Source: an uncultured Oscillospiraceae bacterium
GTDB lineage: Bacteria > Bacillota > Clostridia > Oscillospirales > Oscillospiraceae
Direction of reading: 5' to 3'
Assembly: GCA_934511165.1 (NCBI GenBank)
Contig: CAKSWA010000014.1
Coordinates: forward strand, 1 to 46,737
Length of the DNA: 46,737 nt
The notes under the pieces were generated by a model, which searched no databases, had not been told where the DNA came from, and saw only the letters and a list, made by a program, of their open reading frames with translations. Both the position numbers and the translations under genes were made by a program. The stretch's first letter is position 1. The number at the start of each line of letters is the position of its first letter. This document shows, piece by piece, positions 1 to 8,333 of this stretch.

Positions 1-1403
1 GGGATGGGCAGACCCCAGCGGCGCTGGCGGGAGATGCACCAGTCGGCGCGCTCGCGGATCATGGAGAGCATGCGGTCATGACCCCAGCCGGGATGCCAGA
101 TGACCTTATCCGCGGCGGCGCAGGCGTCGTCCTTGAACGTATCGACCGAGCAGAACCACTGCGGCGTGGCACGGAAGATGATGGGCTTGTGGCAGCGCCA
201 GCAATGCGGGTAGCTGTGGACGATGTCCTCGCTCGCAAAGAGCATGCCGCTCTCGCGCATGTCCTCGAGAATGACCGGGTTGGACTCCTCGGTCTTCATA
301 CCGGCGTACTTGCCGGCATAATCGGTGTGGCGGCCCTGGTCGTCCACGGGGACGATCATGTCCATGCCGTAGCGGCGGCAGGTCTGGTAGTCGTCCGCGC
401 CAAAGCCGGGCGCGGTGTGGACGCAGCCCGTGCCGGAGTCCATTGTGACATACTCGGCGTTGAGCAGGCGGGACGTTTTCGGCAGGAACGGATGATCGGC
501 GAGCATGTTCTCAAAGAACGAGCCGGGGTGCGTTTCGAGAACTTCGTATTTCTCAATGCCGCCGACGCGCATGACCTTCTCGGCGAGCGCTTCCGCGACG
601 ATATAGGTTTCGCCGTTATCGGCCTTGACGAGCGCGTAGCTCTCTCTCGGGTGCAGGCTGATGCCGAGGTTGCCCGGCAGCGTCCAGATCGTCGTCGTCC
701 AGATGAGGAAGTAGAGCTTGCTGTGATCGACGTGGGAGAGCTTGCCGAGATCGTCGTGCATCGGGAACTTGACGTACACCGTGGTGCACGGATCGTCCTG
801 ATACTCGATCTCCGCCTCAGCGAGAGCGGTCTCGTCGCTCGGGCACCAGTACACGGGCTTGAGGCCCTTGTAGATGTAGCCCTTCTCGTACATCTTGCCG
901 AACACCTTGACCTCTTCGGCTTCGAACTTCGGGTCCATCGTCAGATACGGATGATCCCAGTCGCCGAGCACGCCGAGGCGCTGGAAGCCCTCGCGCTGGA
1001 TGCCGACGTACTTTTCGGCGTAGCGGTGGCAGGCGGAGCGGAACTCGCTCACGCTCATGGCCTTGCGGTTGAGCCGCTGCTCCTTGATGATGGCGGACTC
1101 AATGGGCATGCCGTGGTTGTCCCAGCCGGGGGTGTAAGGGACTTTGTAGCCGGTCATGGATTTGTAGCGGCAGATGAAGTCCTTCAGGCACTTGTTCAGC
1201 GCGTGACCCATGTGCAGATTGCCGTTGGAGAACGGAGGGCCGTCGTGCAGGATGAAGAGGGGCTTGCCCTCGTTGCGGCGGAGGGTTTCATGGTAAAGAT
1301 CCATGTCGTACCAGAATTTGAGCATGCCCGGCTCGCGCGCGGGCAGACCGGCACGCATGGGGAAAGCGGTTTTCGGCAGATTTACGGTGGCGTTGTAGTC
1401 CAT
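1..1403 (-). CDS. ileS: Isoleucyl-tRNA synthetase, N-terminal part (gene runs off the window)
   Basis: Cytoplasmic class I aminoacyl-tRNA synthetase that charges tRNA-Ile with isoleucine. About 467 N-terminal residues are present; the 3' end lies beyond position 1. Translating the minus strand from the ATG at 1401-1403 gives MDYNATVNLPKTAFPMRAG, the usual start of bacterial IleS. The class I signature HMGH is at residues 64-67, followed by the GWDNHGMPIE block. The CP1 editing domain is visible as IWTTTIWTLPGNLG and GTGCVHTAPGFGADDY, and WCISRQRRWGLPIP lies at the window edge. A GGAGAG ribosome-binding site precedes the start. It is the last visible gene of the divIVA/sepF cluster, an order long known in Bacillota. 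No T-box leader fits in the 80-bp gap upstream. Identification is secure. Confidence 0.97.
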   Translation of the reverse strand, partial: MDYNATVNLPKTAFPMRAGLPAREPGMLKFWYDMDLYHETLRRNEGKPLFILHDGPPFSNGNLHMGHALNKCLKDFICRYKSMTGYKVPYTPGWDNHGMPIESAIIKEQRLNRKAMSVSEFRSACHRYAEKYVGIQREGFQRLGVLGDWDHPYLTMDPKFEAEEVKVFGKMYEKGYIYKGLKPVYWCPSDETALAEAEIEYQDDPCTTVYVKFPMHDDLGKLSHVDHSKLYFLIWTTTIWTLPGNLGISLHPRESYALVKADNGETYIVAEALAEKVMRVGGIEKYEVLETHPGSFFENMLADHPFLPKTSRLLNAEYVTMDSGTGCVHTAPGFGADDYQTCRRYGMDMIVPVDDQGRHTDYAGKYAGMKTEESNPVILEDMRESGMLFASEDIVHSYPHCWRCHKPIIFRATPQWFCSVDTFKDDACAAADKVIWHPGWGHDRMLSMIRERADWCISRQRRWGLPI

Positions 1404-1434
1404 AGCTGTGCAATTCTCTCCATTCGCTGACAAA

Positions 1435-1455
1435 GCGGGGCTGCAAAAGCCCCGC
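1435..1455. other. Intergenic hairpin between divIVA and ileS
   Basis: An 8-bp perfect stem (GCGGGGCT / AGCCCCGC) with a five-base loop sits in the 80-bp gap. On the minus strand it is followed only by TTTGTC, so it is at best a weak terminator or attenuator, or a processing site that lowers ileS expression relative to divIVA. Confidence 0.4.
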
Positions 1456-1483
1456 CTTGTTATATTTTTCTTTGGTAAATCCG

Positions 1484-2230
1484 TTAAAATTTGATCTCCG
1501 GCGCATCCTCGTCGGAAGCTTCGGGGGTCTGGTAAACGGCGTTTTCAAACGCCTTGACGTAGTTCTGCTCGTCCTCGGCGGCGTCCGGGTAGAGGGGGGA
1601 TTCCTCCTCGGCTTCCGGCGCAGCTTCCGGCTCTTCGGCGGGAAGGACTTCCTCCTCGGCGGTTTCCACTTCGGGCTCGGCCTCTTCCACGGGGGCGGCG
1701 ATCGCCTTCTTCGCGGCGGGGGCGGGCGTTACGACCGCGCCGGTGAGATCGGCGTCGGCAAGCGTGGTGAGGAAGGTCTGCTCGCGGTCGAGCAGCATGC
1801 GAACCTTCTGAATGTATTCCGCGGCGGCGGCGTGCGCCTTCTGGTAGCGCAGCTCCTCGGCCTTGCGTTTGGACTCGATCTCGCCGATGGTGCGGTCGGA
1901 TTCGGCCTTGGCGGCGGCGACGATCTCGTCGGCTTCCTTCTGTGCCGAGGCAACAAGGGCTTCCGCCTTGGCGCGGGCGTCCTCTTCAATGTTCTTGGCG
2001 AGCTTCTGCGCGGAGACGAGCGCCATGTTCATGGCCTCCTCCGAGCCCTGATACTCGCGGATCTTGTCGGCAAGGTATTTCATCTTCGCGTTGAGCGTGG
2101 CGATCTCCTTCTGGGAGGCAGCGGCGTCATTGGCGAGCTCGTCGAGAAAATCATCGACCTCGTCCATGGCGTACCCGCCGATGCGGGCCTTCTCAAAACA
2201 TTTTTCGCGGATGTCCTGGGCAGTGATCAT
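1484..2230 (-). CDS. divIVA: DivIVA-domain cell-division/polarity protein
   Basis: 248 residues. DivIVA proteins are coiled-coil scaffolds that bind curved membrane at poles and septa. The N-terminal lipid-binding region is recognisable as ITAQDIREKCFEKARIGGYA followed by DEVDDFLDEL. A long charged coiled coil covers roughly residues 30-150 and is rich in A, E, K and Q. The C-terminal 90 residues are an acidic Ala/Glu/Pro-rich tail (AEEEVLPAEEPEAAPEAEEE), probably disordered. The start at 2230 has AAAGGAG about nine bases upstream. It lies 67 bp downstream of sepF and 80 bp upstream of ileS, the conserved Bacillota order, although the ylmG and ylmH genes that usually sit between sepF and divIVA are missing. 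Confidence 0.93.
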   Translation of the reverse strand: MITAQDIREKCFEKARIGGYAMDEVDDFLDELANDAAASQKEIATLNAKMKYLADKIREYQGSEEAMNMALVSAQKLAKNIEEDARAKAEALVASAQKEADEIVAAAKAESDRTIGEIESKRKAEELRYQKAHAAAAEYIQKVRMLLDREQTFLTTLADADLTGAVVTPAPAAKKAIAAPVEEAEPEVETAEEEVLPAEEPEAAPEAEEESPLYPDAAEDEQNYVKAFENAVYQTPEASDEDAPEIKF

Positions 2231-2297
2231 ATCTTTCTACTCCTTTCCGGATTCTGCTTTCTATCCGTCAGCGCCGTGAGGCGCGGAAACGCTGCAA

Positions 2298-2939
2298 TTA
2301 AAAGTATTTTTCCTTGGACTCAACGGCGTCTCCGCTGTCGCCCATAAAGTCCATCCCGGCGGGGGTGATGATGTAGGTGCTGCCGGAGACCTTCTTGACC
2401 TTTCCGCCGAGCGCATAGGTAACGCCCGAGAGGAAGTCGAGCATCCGGCGGGTCAGCTCCTTGGGCGCGGTCTCCAGATTGAGCACGATCGCGTTGCGCT
2501 CGGCAATACGGTCGGCAATGTCCGCAGCCTGTTCAAACCGGTCGGGGTGCACGAGCAGCAGCTTCGGCTGCGCGCCGCCCGGCTGGCGGGAGGGCGCGGC
2601 ATAGCCTGGCTGACTGTAGGGATCGGGCGCGTAGCCCTGTCGGGCGTAAGGGTCGGGGACATAGCCCTGCGGCGCGTACCCCTGCTGGGCATAGCCATAG
2701 TCCTGCGCGTAAGGGTCGGCAGACTGCTGCTGCCGCGCGGCGCGCTGGTTGGAGAATACGTACGGCCGGCGGGTCGGCTGCACGGGCTCGGCGCTGCGCG
2801 GCGCTTCGGCATAGGAAGCGTAGGAGCGCGCATCCGCGGCGCGGCCCGGCGCACGTACCGGCTCAGTGAGATCTTCCTCGAGATAGTCCTCGTCGTCGTA
2901 GGGTTTCGTCAGTTTTTTCAGCTCATCCAATAGTCCCAT
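2298..2939 (-). CDS. sepF: Cell division protein SepF
   Basis: 213 residues. SepF binds FtsZ and membrane and helps organise the Z ring. The start MGLLDELKKLTKPYDDEDYL is the family's membrane-binding amphipathic helix and has AGGAGG nine bases upstream, so the upstream in-frame codons are not used. A Tyr/Gln/Pro/Gly-rich linker (about residues 40-125, with repeated QGYAP and DPY units) leads to the DUF552 core, visible as LLLVHPDRFEQAADIADRI, NAIVLNLETAPKELTRRMLD and FLSGVTYALGGKVKKVSGST. The start overlaps the end of yggS by 17 bases, implying translational coupling. The linker is longer and more repetitive than in B. subtilis SepF. Confidence 0.95.
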   Translation of the reverse strand: MGLLDELKKLTKPYDDEDYLEEDLTEPVRAPGRAADARSYASYAEAPRSAEPVQPTRRPYVFSNQRAARQQQSADPYAQDYGYAQQGYAPQGYVPDPYARQGYAPDPYSQPGYAAPSRQPGGAQPKLLLVHPDRFEQAADIADRIAERNAIVLNLETAPKELTRRMLDFLSGVTYALGGKVKKVSGSTYIITPAGMDFMGDSGDAVESKEKYF

Positions 2940-3651
2940 ACGGGGGCGCCTCCTGCAAATCGTAATTCCGGGGGCCGAACAGCGCCGTTCCCAGACGGAC
3001 GATGGTCGCGCCGCAGCGCACGGCTTCCTCGTAGTCACCGCTCATACCCATCGACAGCTCAGCCATTGTTACATTATCGTATGTTTTCCGGCGGATGTCA
3101 ACAAAAAGCTTGTACATTCGTCGGAAATACCAACGATTTTCTTCTCCGGCGCTCACGGCGGGCGGGATCGTCATCAGTCCCTTCACGCGAAGACCGGGGC
3201 AGGCCGCGGCGTGGGTGAGAAGCGCTTCGAGACCGTCCGGCGAAACGCCGCTTTTGGACGCCTCGCCGCCGATGTTCACCTCGAGCAGCACGTCCTGCAC
3301 CATGCCGAGCGACTGCGCGCGGCGCGAAATGGCGTCCATCAGCTCCGGGGAATCGACCGAATGGATTAGCTCCACCGCGCCGACGAGGTATTTCACCTTG
3401 TTCTTCTGCAAATGCCCTATGAAATGGACGCAGCAGAGGGCATAAGCGTTCACGGCGTTTTTGGAAAGAAACTCCTGCACGCGGTTTTCCGCGCAGATAT
3501 CCACCCCGGCGCGGATCGCCTCCTGCACGGCCTCCGGGCCGTTCATCTTCGTTGCGGCAAGCAGCCGCACCTCGCTGCCGGAGCGTCCCACGCTCTCCGC
3601 GGCGGCGTTGATCTTCTGCCGGGCCATGTGTACATTTTCGGTGATGCTCAT
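2923..3651 (-). CDS. yggS: YggS/YlmE family pyridoxal-phosphate homeostasis protein
   Basis: 242 residues. A single-domain PLP-binding TIM barrel of the alanine-racemase-like fold that buffers free PLP and affects amino-acid metabolism. The PLP lysine lies in LLAATKMNGPEAV. Other family blocks are ENRVQEFLSK, HFIGHLQKNKVKYLV, GLMTIPP, SMGMSGDYEEAV and the phosphate-binding end VRLGTALFG. ATG at 3651 has GGGAGGA upstream. It overlaps sepF, reproducing the ylmE–sepF pair of Bacillota. The usual ylmD partner is not present here. Confidence 0.94.
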   Translation of the reverse strand: MSITENVHMARQKINAAAESVGRSGSEVRLLAATKMNGPEAVQEAIRAGVDICAENRVQEFLSKNAVNAYALCCVHFIGHLQKNKVKYLVGAVELIHSVDSPELMDAISRRAQSLGMVQDVLLEVNIGGEASKSGVSPDGLEALLTHAAACPGLRVKGLMTIPPAVSAGEENRWYFRRMYKLFVDIRRKTYDNVTMAELSMGMSGDYEEAVRCGATIVRLGTALFGPRNYDLQEAPPYGTIG

Positions 3652-3700
3652 ATCTTTCTGTCCTCCCGAAAGGTTTTTAAAAAGGAAATTACGGGTATTT

Positions 3701-4693
3701 TTATGATAAGGCGGCCTCCGCCGCCGGGAAAAGCAATACGGTCATGCCGCCGCGCAGCATGGGCGAGGCAACGAGCGCAAAGCCAGCTCGCCGCGCAAGC
3801 ACCGTGACGGGGACATATTCGCGCACCGGGCCGGACACGCGGCAGACGATCTCGCCGTCCTCGCCCTGCATGACCGCCGATTCCGGCACAGAGAAGCCCT
3901 GCCATTCGGCCAGAAGCACGGTGAGCGTGCACGCATCCAGCGGCAAAACGCTCTCAAGGTGGGTGCCGCAGGAAAAGACGGCTTCGCCGGCGTCCGCTAT
4001 CTGAACATCGGCCGTAACGCGCGTCCCGTCCGGCAGAAGGAGCTCTGCGCGCTCATCACCGGAGAGACGCGGCAGCGTCTTTTCGTTGAGCGGCGCGCTG
4101 AAGCTCCAGCCGCCGGAGGTAATGGACATCGTCCCGTCCGCCCCGGCGGTAAAATATCCCGCGCACGGCGCGCGGACGACGGAATCCTCCGCTCCGGAGG
4201 AAACGAGGGCTTGCTCCTCCTGCCGGAGCGCGTTGCCGTTCGTTGCGGCATAGCCGAGCGCGCGCCGCGCCTCCGGCAAAGCGGCGCCGAGCGCGGAAAA
4301 ATCCCGCCGGGCGAGCGCGCCGGAGAGCGCCCGCACAGCTTGTCCGCCCGGCAAAGAGAGCGTTTCGGACGAGAGCTCCGCGCGCACGCGCAAAAGGAGC
4401 GAAGCGCGGAAATATGCCGCGCCGTCCTCGCTCACGAGCGCGACCGGCTCCCCGGCCGCGACGCGCTCTCCTGCCGAAACGAGCGGGGCAATGCGCCCCT
4501 CCGGCGTGATGAGAATCGTCTCCTCGCGCCGGACGGCGCCTTCGAGCGGCAGCGTGTCCTGCCAGAGTGCGGCGGTACACACCGCCGTCGGGACTTCTTC
4601 GGCGCGCGCGGTGAAAAAGAGCAGGGCATACGCCGCCGCTGCGAGCAGCAGCACGATGCCGGGCAGGAGCAGCGGCAGCTCTGAGCGCTTCAC
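3701..4693 (-). CDS. HlyD-like single-pass membrane protein
   Basis: 330 residues starting with GTG six bases after the hfq stop. An N-terminal membrane anchor (LPLLLPGIVLLLAAAAYALL) is followed by an extracytoplasmic part resembling membrane-fusion/HlyD adaptors. A lipoyl/barrel-sandwich half is seen in LPLEGAVRREETILITPEGR and VSAGERVAAGEPVALVSEDG, then a helical stretch, the second half (VVRAPCAGYFTAGADG), and C-terminal beta strands (FSVPESAVMQGEDGEIVCRV). Proteins of this type occur beside ylmE/sepF in Clostridia. No transporter or outer-membrane partner is encoded nearby, and a Gram-positive cell would not need the usual tripartite role, so a cell-envelope or division-linked role is possible. 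This is inference. Confidence 0.7.
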   Translation of the reverse strand: MKRSELPLLLPGIVLLLAAAAYALLFFTARAEEVPTAVCTAALWQDTLPLEGAVRREETILITPEGRIAPLVSAGERVAAGEPVALVSEDGAAYFRASLLLRVRAELSSETLSLPGGQAVRALSGALARRDFSALGAALPEARRALGYAATNGNALRQEEQALVSSGAEDSVVRAPCAGYFTAGADGTMSITSGGWSFSAPLNEKTLPRLSGDERAELLLPDGTRVTADVQIADAGEAVFSCGTHLESVLPLDACTLTVLLAEWQGFSVPESAVMQGEDGEIVCRVSGPVREYVPVTVLARRAGFALVASPMLRGGMTVLLFPAAEAALS

Positions 4694-4699
4694 GCGCTC

Positions 4700-4933
4700 T
4701 TATGTATTCGCGCCGCCGGTCATGTCGACCGACTGCGACGGGACGAGCGTGGAGATGGCGTGCTTATAGATGAGCTGCTGCTTCCCGTCGGTTTCCAGCA
4801 CGACGGTGAAGCTGTCAAAGCCCCGCACGATGCCGCGCATCTGAAAGCCGTTCATAAGAAAGAGCGTCACGCTCTGTCTGTCTTTGCGGGTCTGGTTGAG
4901 GAAAAGGTCCTGCAGATTCTGTGTTTTTTGCAT
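4700..4933 (-). CDS. hfq: RNA chaperone Hfq
   Basis: 77 residues, the short Gram-positive form. Hfq forms a hexameric Sm-like ring that binds U-rich and A-rich RNA. The start MQKTQNLQDLFLNQTRKDRQ matches the family, and AGGGAGC lies upstream. Sm1 motif: SVTLFLMNGFQMRGIVRGFDSF. Sm2 motif: IYKHAISTLVPSQ, where YKHAIST is the usual proximal-face uridine-binding segment. The lateral-rim arginine patch appears weak. It sits downstream of miaA, the widely conserved miaA–hfq order, and just upstream of the HlyD-like gene. Confidence 0.97.
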   Translation of the reverse strand: MQKTQNLQDLFLNQTRKDRQSVTLFLMNGFQMRGIVRGFDSFTVVLETDGKQQLIYKHAISTLVPSQSVDMTGGANT

Positions 4934-5068
4934 GATAAAAGCTCCCTTTCGCCGGGGTCTCCGGCTTTGTGATAAGTATTCACGCATTCGGATACGTGTT
5001 CCCTTATTGTAAAGAGAGCTGTGCGAAAAGCCGGTCGAAGTGTGTCGGCACGCTTTTCGGCGCCTGCG

Positions 5069-6001
5069 CTATTTTCCCAGCACCGCGGCGAGAAGATCAT
5101 CCTCTGCCGGGTATTCCTCCCGCGGCAGCCAGATAAGGTCCTTGTCGCGCCGCAGCCAGGTGAGCTGGCGCTTGGCGTAGCGGCAGGATTCGCGCTTGAC
5201 GGTCTCGATGGCATCCTCGCGGCTGCATTCGCCGCGGATCGCCGCGGCGATCTCCTTGTAGCCGATGGCCTGCATCGCGGTGCAGGAATCCGAAAGCCCG
5301 GCATCCAATAGATGCTCGACTTCCTCGAAAAGCCCCGCGGCGACCATCTCGTCCACGCGCTGCCGGATGCGCGTGTAGAGCGTTTCGCGGTCGTTCCACG
5401 TGAGCGCAAAGCGGCGGGAATCGTACCGCGGCGGGAGGGATTTCGTCCGCTCGTCGTGTGCGGTGATCGTCTCGCCGGTGAGCGTGTATATCTCCATCGC
5501 GCGCACGAGCCGCTTCTTATCGCCCGGCGCAAGCTTTTCCGCCCGGTCGGGGTCGACCAGCCGCAGCTTTTCGCGAAACGCCGCGCCGCCGAGCGCATCA
5601 TACTCCGCGCTGAGCGCTTCGCGCACGCCGGAATCGCCGGGCGCGGCGGAAAAGTCCCGCCCGGAGAGGAGAGACTCGATATAAAGCCCCGTCCCGCCGA
5701 CGATAATGGGCATTTTGCCCGCGGCGAGCAGCGCATCGCAGCACGCCGCCGCGTTTTCGACCCAGCGGCTGACGCTGTAGTCCTCGCCGGGATCGGCCAC
5801 ATCGATCATGTGGTGGCGGACGCCGCGCATTTCTTGCCGCGTCGGCTTGGCCGAGCCGATGTCCATGCCGCGGTAGAGCTGCATGGAGTCTGCGCTCACA
5901 ACTTCGGTGCCGAGCGCGAGAGCGAGTGATACGCCGAGCGACGTTTTGCCTGAAGCCGTAGGCCCTGCGATGACAATGACTGTACGATTGTTCATAGACA
6001 A
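5069..6001 (-). CDS. miaA: tRNA dimethylallyltransferase MiaA
   Basis: Transfers the dimethylallyl group to A37 of tRNAs reading UNN codons; MiaB (10675 onward) then methylthiolates the product. About 310 residues. P-loop IAGPTASGKTSLG, substrate motif EVVSADSMQLYRGMDIGSAK, HHMIDVADP, and IVGGTGLYIESLL followed by the insertion domain. The tail has LTWNDRETLYTRI, MQAIGYKEI and RYAKRQLTWLRRD. Two starts are possible. A TTG at 5999-6001 lies seven bases after AGGTG. An ATG at 5993-5995 lies thirteen bases after it. The TTG has the better spacing, though the ATG is closer to the family consensus start. Its 5' end coincides with the degV promoter. Confidence 0.96.
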   Translation of the reverse strand: MSMNNRTVIVIAGPTASGKTSLGVSLALALGTEVVSADSMQLYRGMDIGSAKPTRQEMRGVRHHMIDVADPGEDYSVSRWVENAAACCDALLAAGKMPIIVGGTGLYIESLLSGRDFSAAPGDSGVREALSAEYDALGGAAFREKLRLVDPDRAEKLAPGDKKRLVRAMEIYTLTGETITAHDERTKSLPPRYDSRRFALTWNDRETLYTRIRQRVDEMVAAGLFEEVEHLLDAGLSDSCTAMQAIGYKEIAAAIRGECSREDAIETVKRESCRYAKRQLTWLRRDKDLIWLPREEYPAEDDLLAAVLGK

Positions 6002-6023
6002 ATTTTTACACCTCTGCTATAAT
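5995..6023 (+). promoter_or_regulatory. SigA-type promoter for degV
   Basis: TAGACA (one mismatch to TTGACA), a 17-base spacer and a perfect TATAAT. It is followed about 50 bases later by the degV ribosome-binding site. The -35 box overlaps the start of miaA on the other strand. Confidence 0.7.
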
Positions 6024-6074
6024 CCTTAGCATCGTGTTAACTCTATGTGAACTTTTTCGGAAAAGGAGCCGTAA

Positions 6075-6926
6075 ATGCCAATGAAGATCCGTATATCCGC
6101 CGACAGCACGTGCGATCTTACCAGCGAGCTGATCGAGCAGTACGACATAAAGATCACGCCGCTGTATATCCTCATGGACGACCGGGCGCTGCGCGACGGG
6201 ATTGAGTGCACGCGCGAGGATATTTTCGCGTACACAGGCCGCACGGGCAAGCTCTGCGGCACGGCGGCGGTGTCCATTGCCGATTATCTCGATTTCTTCG
6301 GCGAAGAGCTCAAGACCCACGACCAGATCGTGCACTTCACGATCTCCTCGGATATGTCCGCTTGCTTCCAGAACGCCTGCGATGCCGCGCGGGAGTTCCC
6401 CGGGCGCGTGTTTGTGGTTGATTCCCGCAATCTCTCCACCGGCATCGGCCATCTCGTGATCGACGGCGCGCTGCTCGCCCGTGAGGGCAAGTCCGGCGAG
6501 GAGATCAAGGCGATCCTCGACGAGCGCCGGGAGAAGCTGAACGTCAGCTTCGTGATCGATACGCTTGAATACCTGCGCAAGGGCGGCCGCTGCTCGACCG
6601 TTGCGGCGCTCGGCGCGAATCTTTTGAAGCTCAAGCCCTGCATCGAGGTGCACGAGGGCAAGATGAGCGTGGCAAAAAAGTACCGCGGCACGCTTGCCAA
6701 GGCGATCGAAAGCTATGTGACCGACCGCATCAAGGACCACGACGATCTGGATACGAAGCGCGTTTTCATCACCGACTCCGGCGTGGATATGGAGATCGTG
6801 GAGAATGTTGAAAAGCTCCTGCGCGAGTACGGCGGCTTTGAAGAGATCCACCACACGCTCGCCGGCAGCACCATCTCCGGCCATTGCGGCCCTGGATGCC
6901 TCGGGATTCTCTACTATAATAAATAA
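6075..6926 (+). CDS. DegV family fatty-acid-binding protein
   Basis: 283 residues. DegV/FakB proteins hold a fatty acid in a buried tunnel, usually handing it to the kinase FakA for phospholipid synthesis. Features: IRISADSTCDLTSELIEQYD at the start, the glycine-poor loop TGKLCGTAAVSIADY, FTISSDMSACFQNACDAA, VFVVDSRNLSTGIG, VIDTLEYLRKGGRCS, LKPCIEVHEGKM, and SGHCGPGCLGILYY at the end. These are typical blocks and the length is typical. The ribosome-binding site AAAAGGAG is well placed. It appears monocistronic: it has its own promoter and ends at a terminator formed by a dispersed repeat arm. No fakA homologue is seen in this window. Confidence 0.94.
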   Translation: MPMKIRISADSTCDLTSELIEQYDIKITPLYILMDDRALRDGIECTREDIFAYTGRTGKLCGTAAVSIADYLDFFGEELKTHDQIVHFTISSDMSACFQNACDAAREFPGRVFVVDSRNLSTGIGHLVIDGALLAREGKSGEEIKAILDERREKLNVSFVIDTLEYLRKGGRCSTVAALGANLLKLKPCIEVHEGKMSVAKKYRGTLAKAIESYVTDRIKDHDDLDTKRVFITDSGVDMEIVENVEKLLREYGGFEEIHHTLAGSTISGHCGPGCLGILYYNK

Positions 6927-6928
6927 GT

Positions 6929-6990
6929 AAACCCCCTCCGGCAAAACCGCCGGTTTTGCCACCTCCCCTTACACAGGGGAGGCTTTTTTA
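6929..6990 (+). terminator. Terminator formed by one arm of a dispersed hairpin repeat (copy A)
   Basis: After degV, a hairpin CGGCAAAACC-GCCGGTTTTGCC is followed by a second hairpin, CCTCCCC (6962-6968) with GGGGAGG (6976-6982), and then a T run. It serves degV; the convergent MATE gene ends at 6992. The sequence is the same arm found in copies B and E of the repeat family, so the terminator is probably a co-opted repeat. Confidence 0.8.
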
Positions 6991-6991
6991 T

Positions 6992-8332
6992 TTATTGTCT
7001 GCTCTCCCACAGCAGCGCCTTCCGCCGCCGGAAGTAATACACCGCGCCGGTGATATCGGCGAGCACCCACCCGATGGGGATCGCCGCCCAGATACCGGTG
7101 ACGCCGAGCGCCCCGGCCGTGAGATACGCGAGCGCGACACGCGTTCCGAGCGACACGACCGTCAGCACCACGGACATCGCGGGCTTCTTCACGGCGCGGT
7201 AGAGCGCGTAGAAAAGGAACAAAAACCCGATGCCGAAGTAGAACGGCGCAACGCACCGGAGATAGTAAACGCCCTCGCGGATGACCTCCGTGTCCGTCGC
7301 GGGGATGAAAAGGCGCATAAGCGGCTCAGCGAAAAGCAGCACCACGGCGGAGATGACTGCGCAGAAGCCGAGCACGAGCGCGTAGGAACGCCGGATCCCG
7401 GCGCGAATGCGGTCGCGCTGCTGCGCACCGTAGTTCTGCGCGACGAATGTGGAAAAGGCGTTGCCGAAATCCTGCGCCGGCATATACGCGAACGACTCGA
7501 TTTTCACCGCCGCGGCGAACGCCGCCATGACGATCTCGCCGAACGAGTTCACGAGACCCTGGATCATCAGAATGCCGAAATTCATCACCGACTGCTGCAC
7601 GCAGGTAAGCGAGGAGAGCGAGAAAATTTCGCGCAGGAGCGCACCGTCAAAGCGCAGCTCGTCCTTTTTCGGCAGCAGGTCGCGGCAGCGCCGCAGTGTG
7701 AAAACGGCAAGCCCCAGCCCGGAGAAATACTGCGCGATGACCGTCGCCCACGCCGCGCCCGCCACACCCCACGGGAAGACGAGCACAAACAGCAGATCGA
7801 GCGCCACGTTGCCGAGCGCCGAAATGCCGGAAAAGACGAGCGGCGTCAGGCTGTTCCCCACCGAACGCAGGAGACAGGCGAAAAAGTTATAAAGGAACGT
7901 CGCCGGAATGCCGGCGAAAATCACGGCAAGATACGTCCGCATGAGCGGCGAAACGCCCTCCGGCACCTGCAAAAGGCGCAGTATGGCGGGCAGCAGCGCA
8001 TAGGCGAGCGCCGTGAGGACGAGCGTACATACGCCGATGAGAGCAAACGCGTGGACGATGCTCCGCCGGAGACCGCTCTCGTCGCCGCGCCCGCGGCAGA
8101 TGGAGAAGAGCGCGCCCGCTCCCATCGAAAGCCCCAGCAAAATCGACGTGAGAAAGATCATGAGCGTATACGCGCTCCCCACGGCGGCGAGCGCGTCGCG
8201 CCCAATGACGCGCGAGACGATGAGTGTGTCGGCAATATTATAGAGCTGCTGCAAAATATCCCCGGCGAGCATCGGCAGCGCGAAGAGAAGAAGCGAGCGG
8301 AGAATGCTTCCCTTTGTCAGATCGCGGTACAC
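6992..8332 (-). CDS. MATE family efflux transporter
   Basis: 446 residues, about twelve membrane segments in two homologous halves. MATE proteins export drugs or metabolites using an ion gradient. The N-terminal block LLLFALPMLAGDILQQLYNI and ADTLIVSRVIGRDALAAVG is typical, with a second pseudo-repeat around SLTCVQQSVMNFGILMIQGL and NAFSTFVAQNYGAQQ. The substrate cannot be told from sequence. It begins with a GTG one base after the mutL TGA, so translation is probably coupled to mutL. No functional link to mismatch repair is implied. Confidence 0.92.
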   Translation of the reverse strand: MYRDLTKGSILRSLLLFALPMLAGDILQQLYNIADTLIVSRVIGRDALAAVGSAYTLMIFLTSILLGLSMGAGALFSICRGRGDESGLRRSIVHAFALIGVCTLVLTALAYALLPAILRLLQVPEGVSPLMRTYLAVIFAGIPATFLYNFFACLLRSVGNSLTPLVFSGISALGNVALDLLFVLVFPWGVAGAAWATVIAQYFSGLGLAVFTLRRCRDLLPKKDELRFDGALLREIFSLSSLTCVQQSVMNFGILMIQGLVNSFGEIVMAAFAAAVKIESFAYMPAQDFGNAFSTFVAQNYGAQQRDRIRAGIRRSYALVLGFCAVISAVVLLFAEPLMRLFIPATDTEVIREGVYYLRCVAPFYFGIGFLFLFYALYRAVKKPAMSVVLTVVSLGTRVALAYLTAGALGVTGIWAAIPIGWVLADITGAVYYFRRRKALLWESRQ

Positions 8333-8333
8333 G

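Noticed and set aside
78..1430. A 450-codon plus-strand frame at the window start
   Set aside because: It is antisense to ileS, whose motifs are unambiguous on the minus strand.
1404..1483. T-box riboswitch before ileS
   Set aside because: The 80-bp gap is too short and shows no specifier loop or T-box sequence; only a small hairpin is present.
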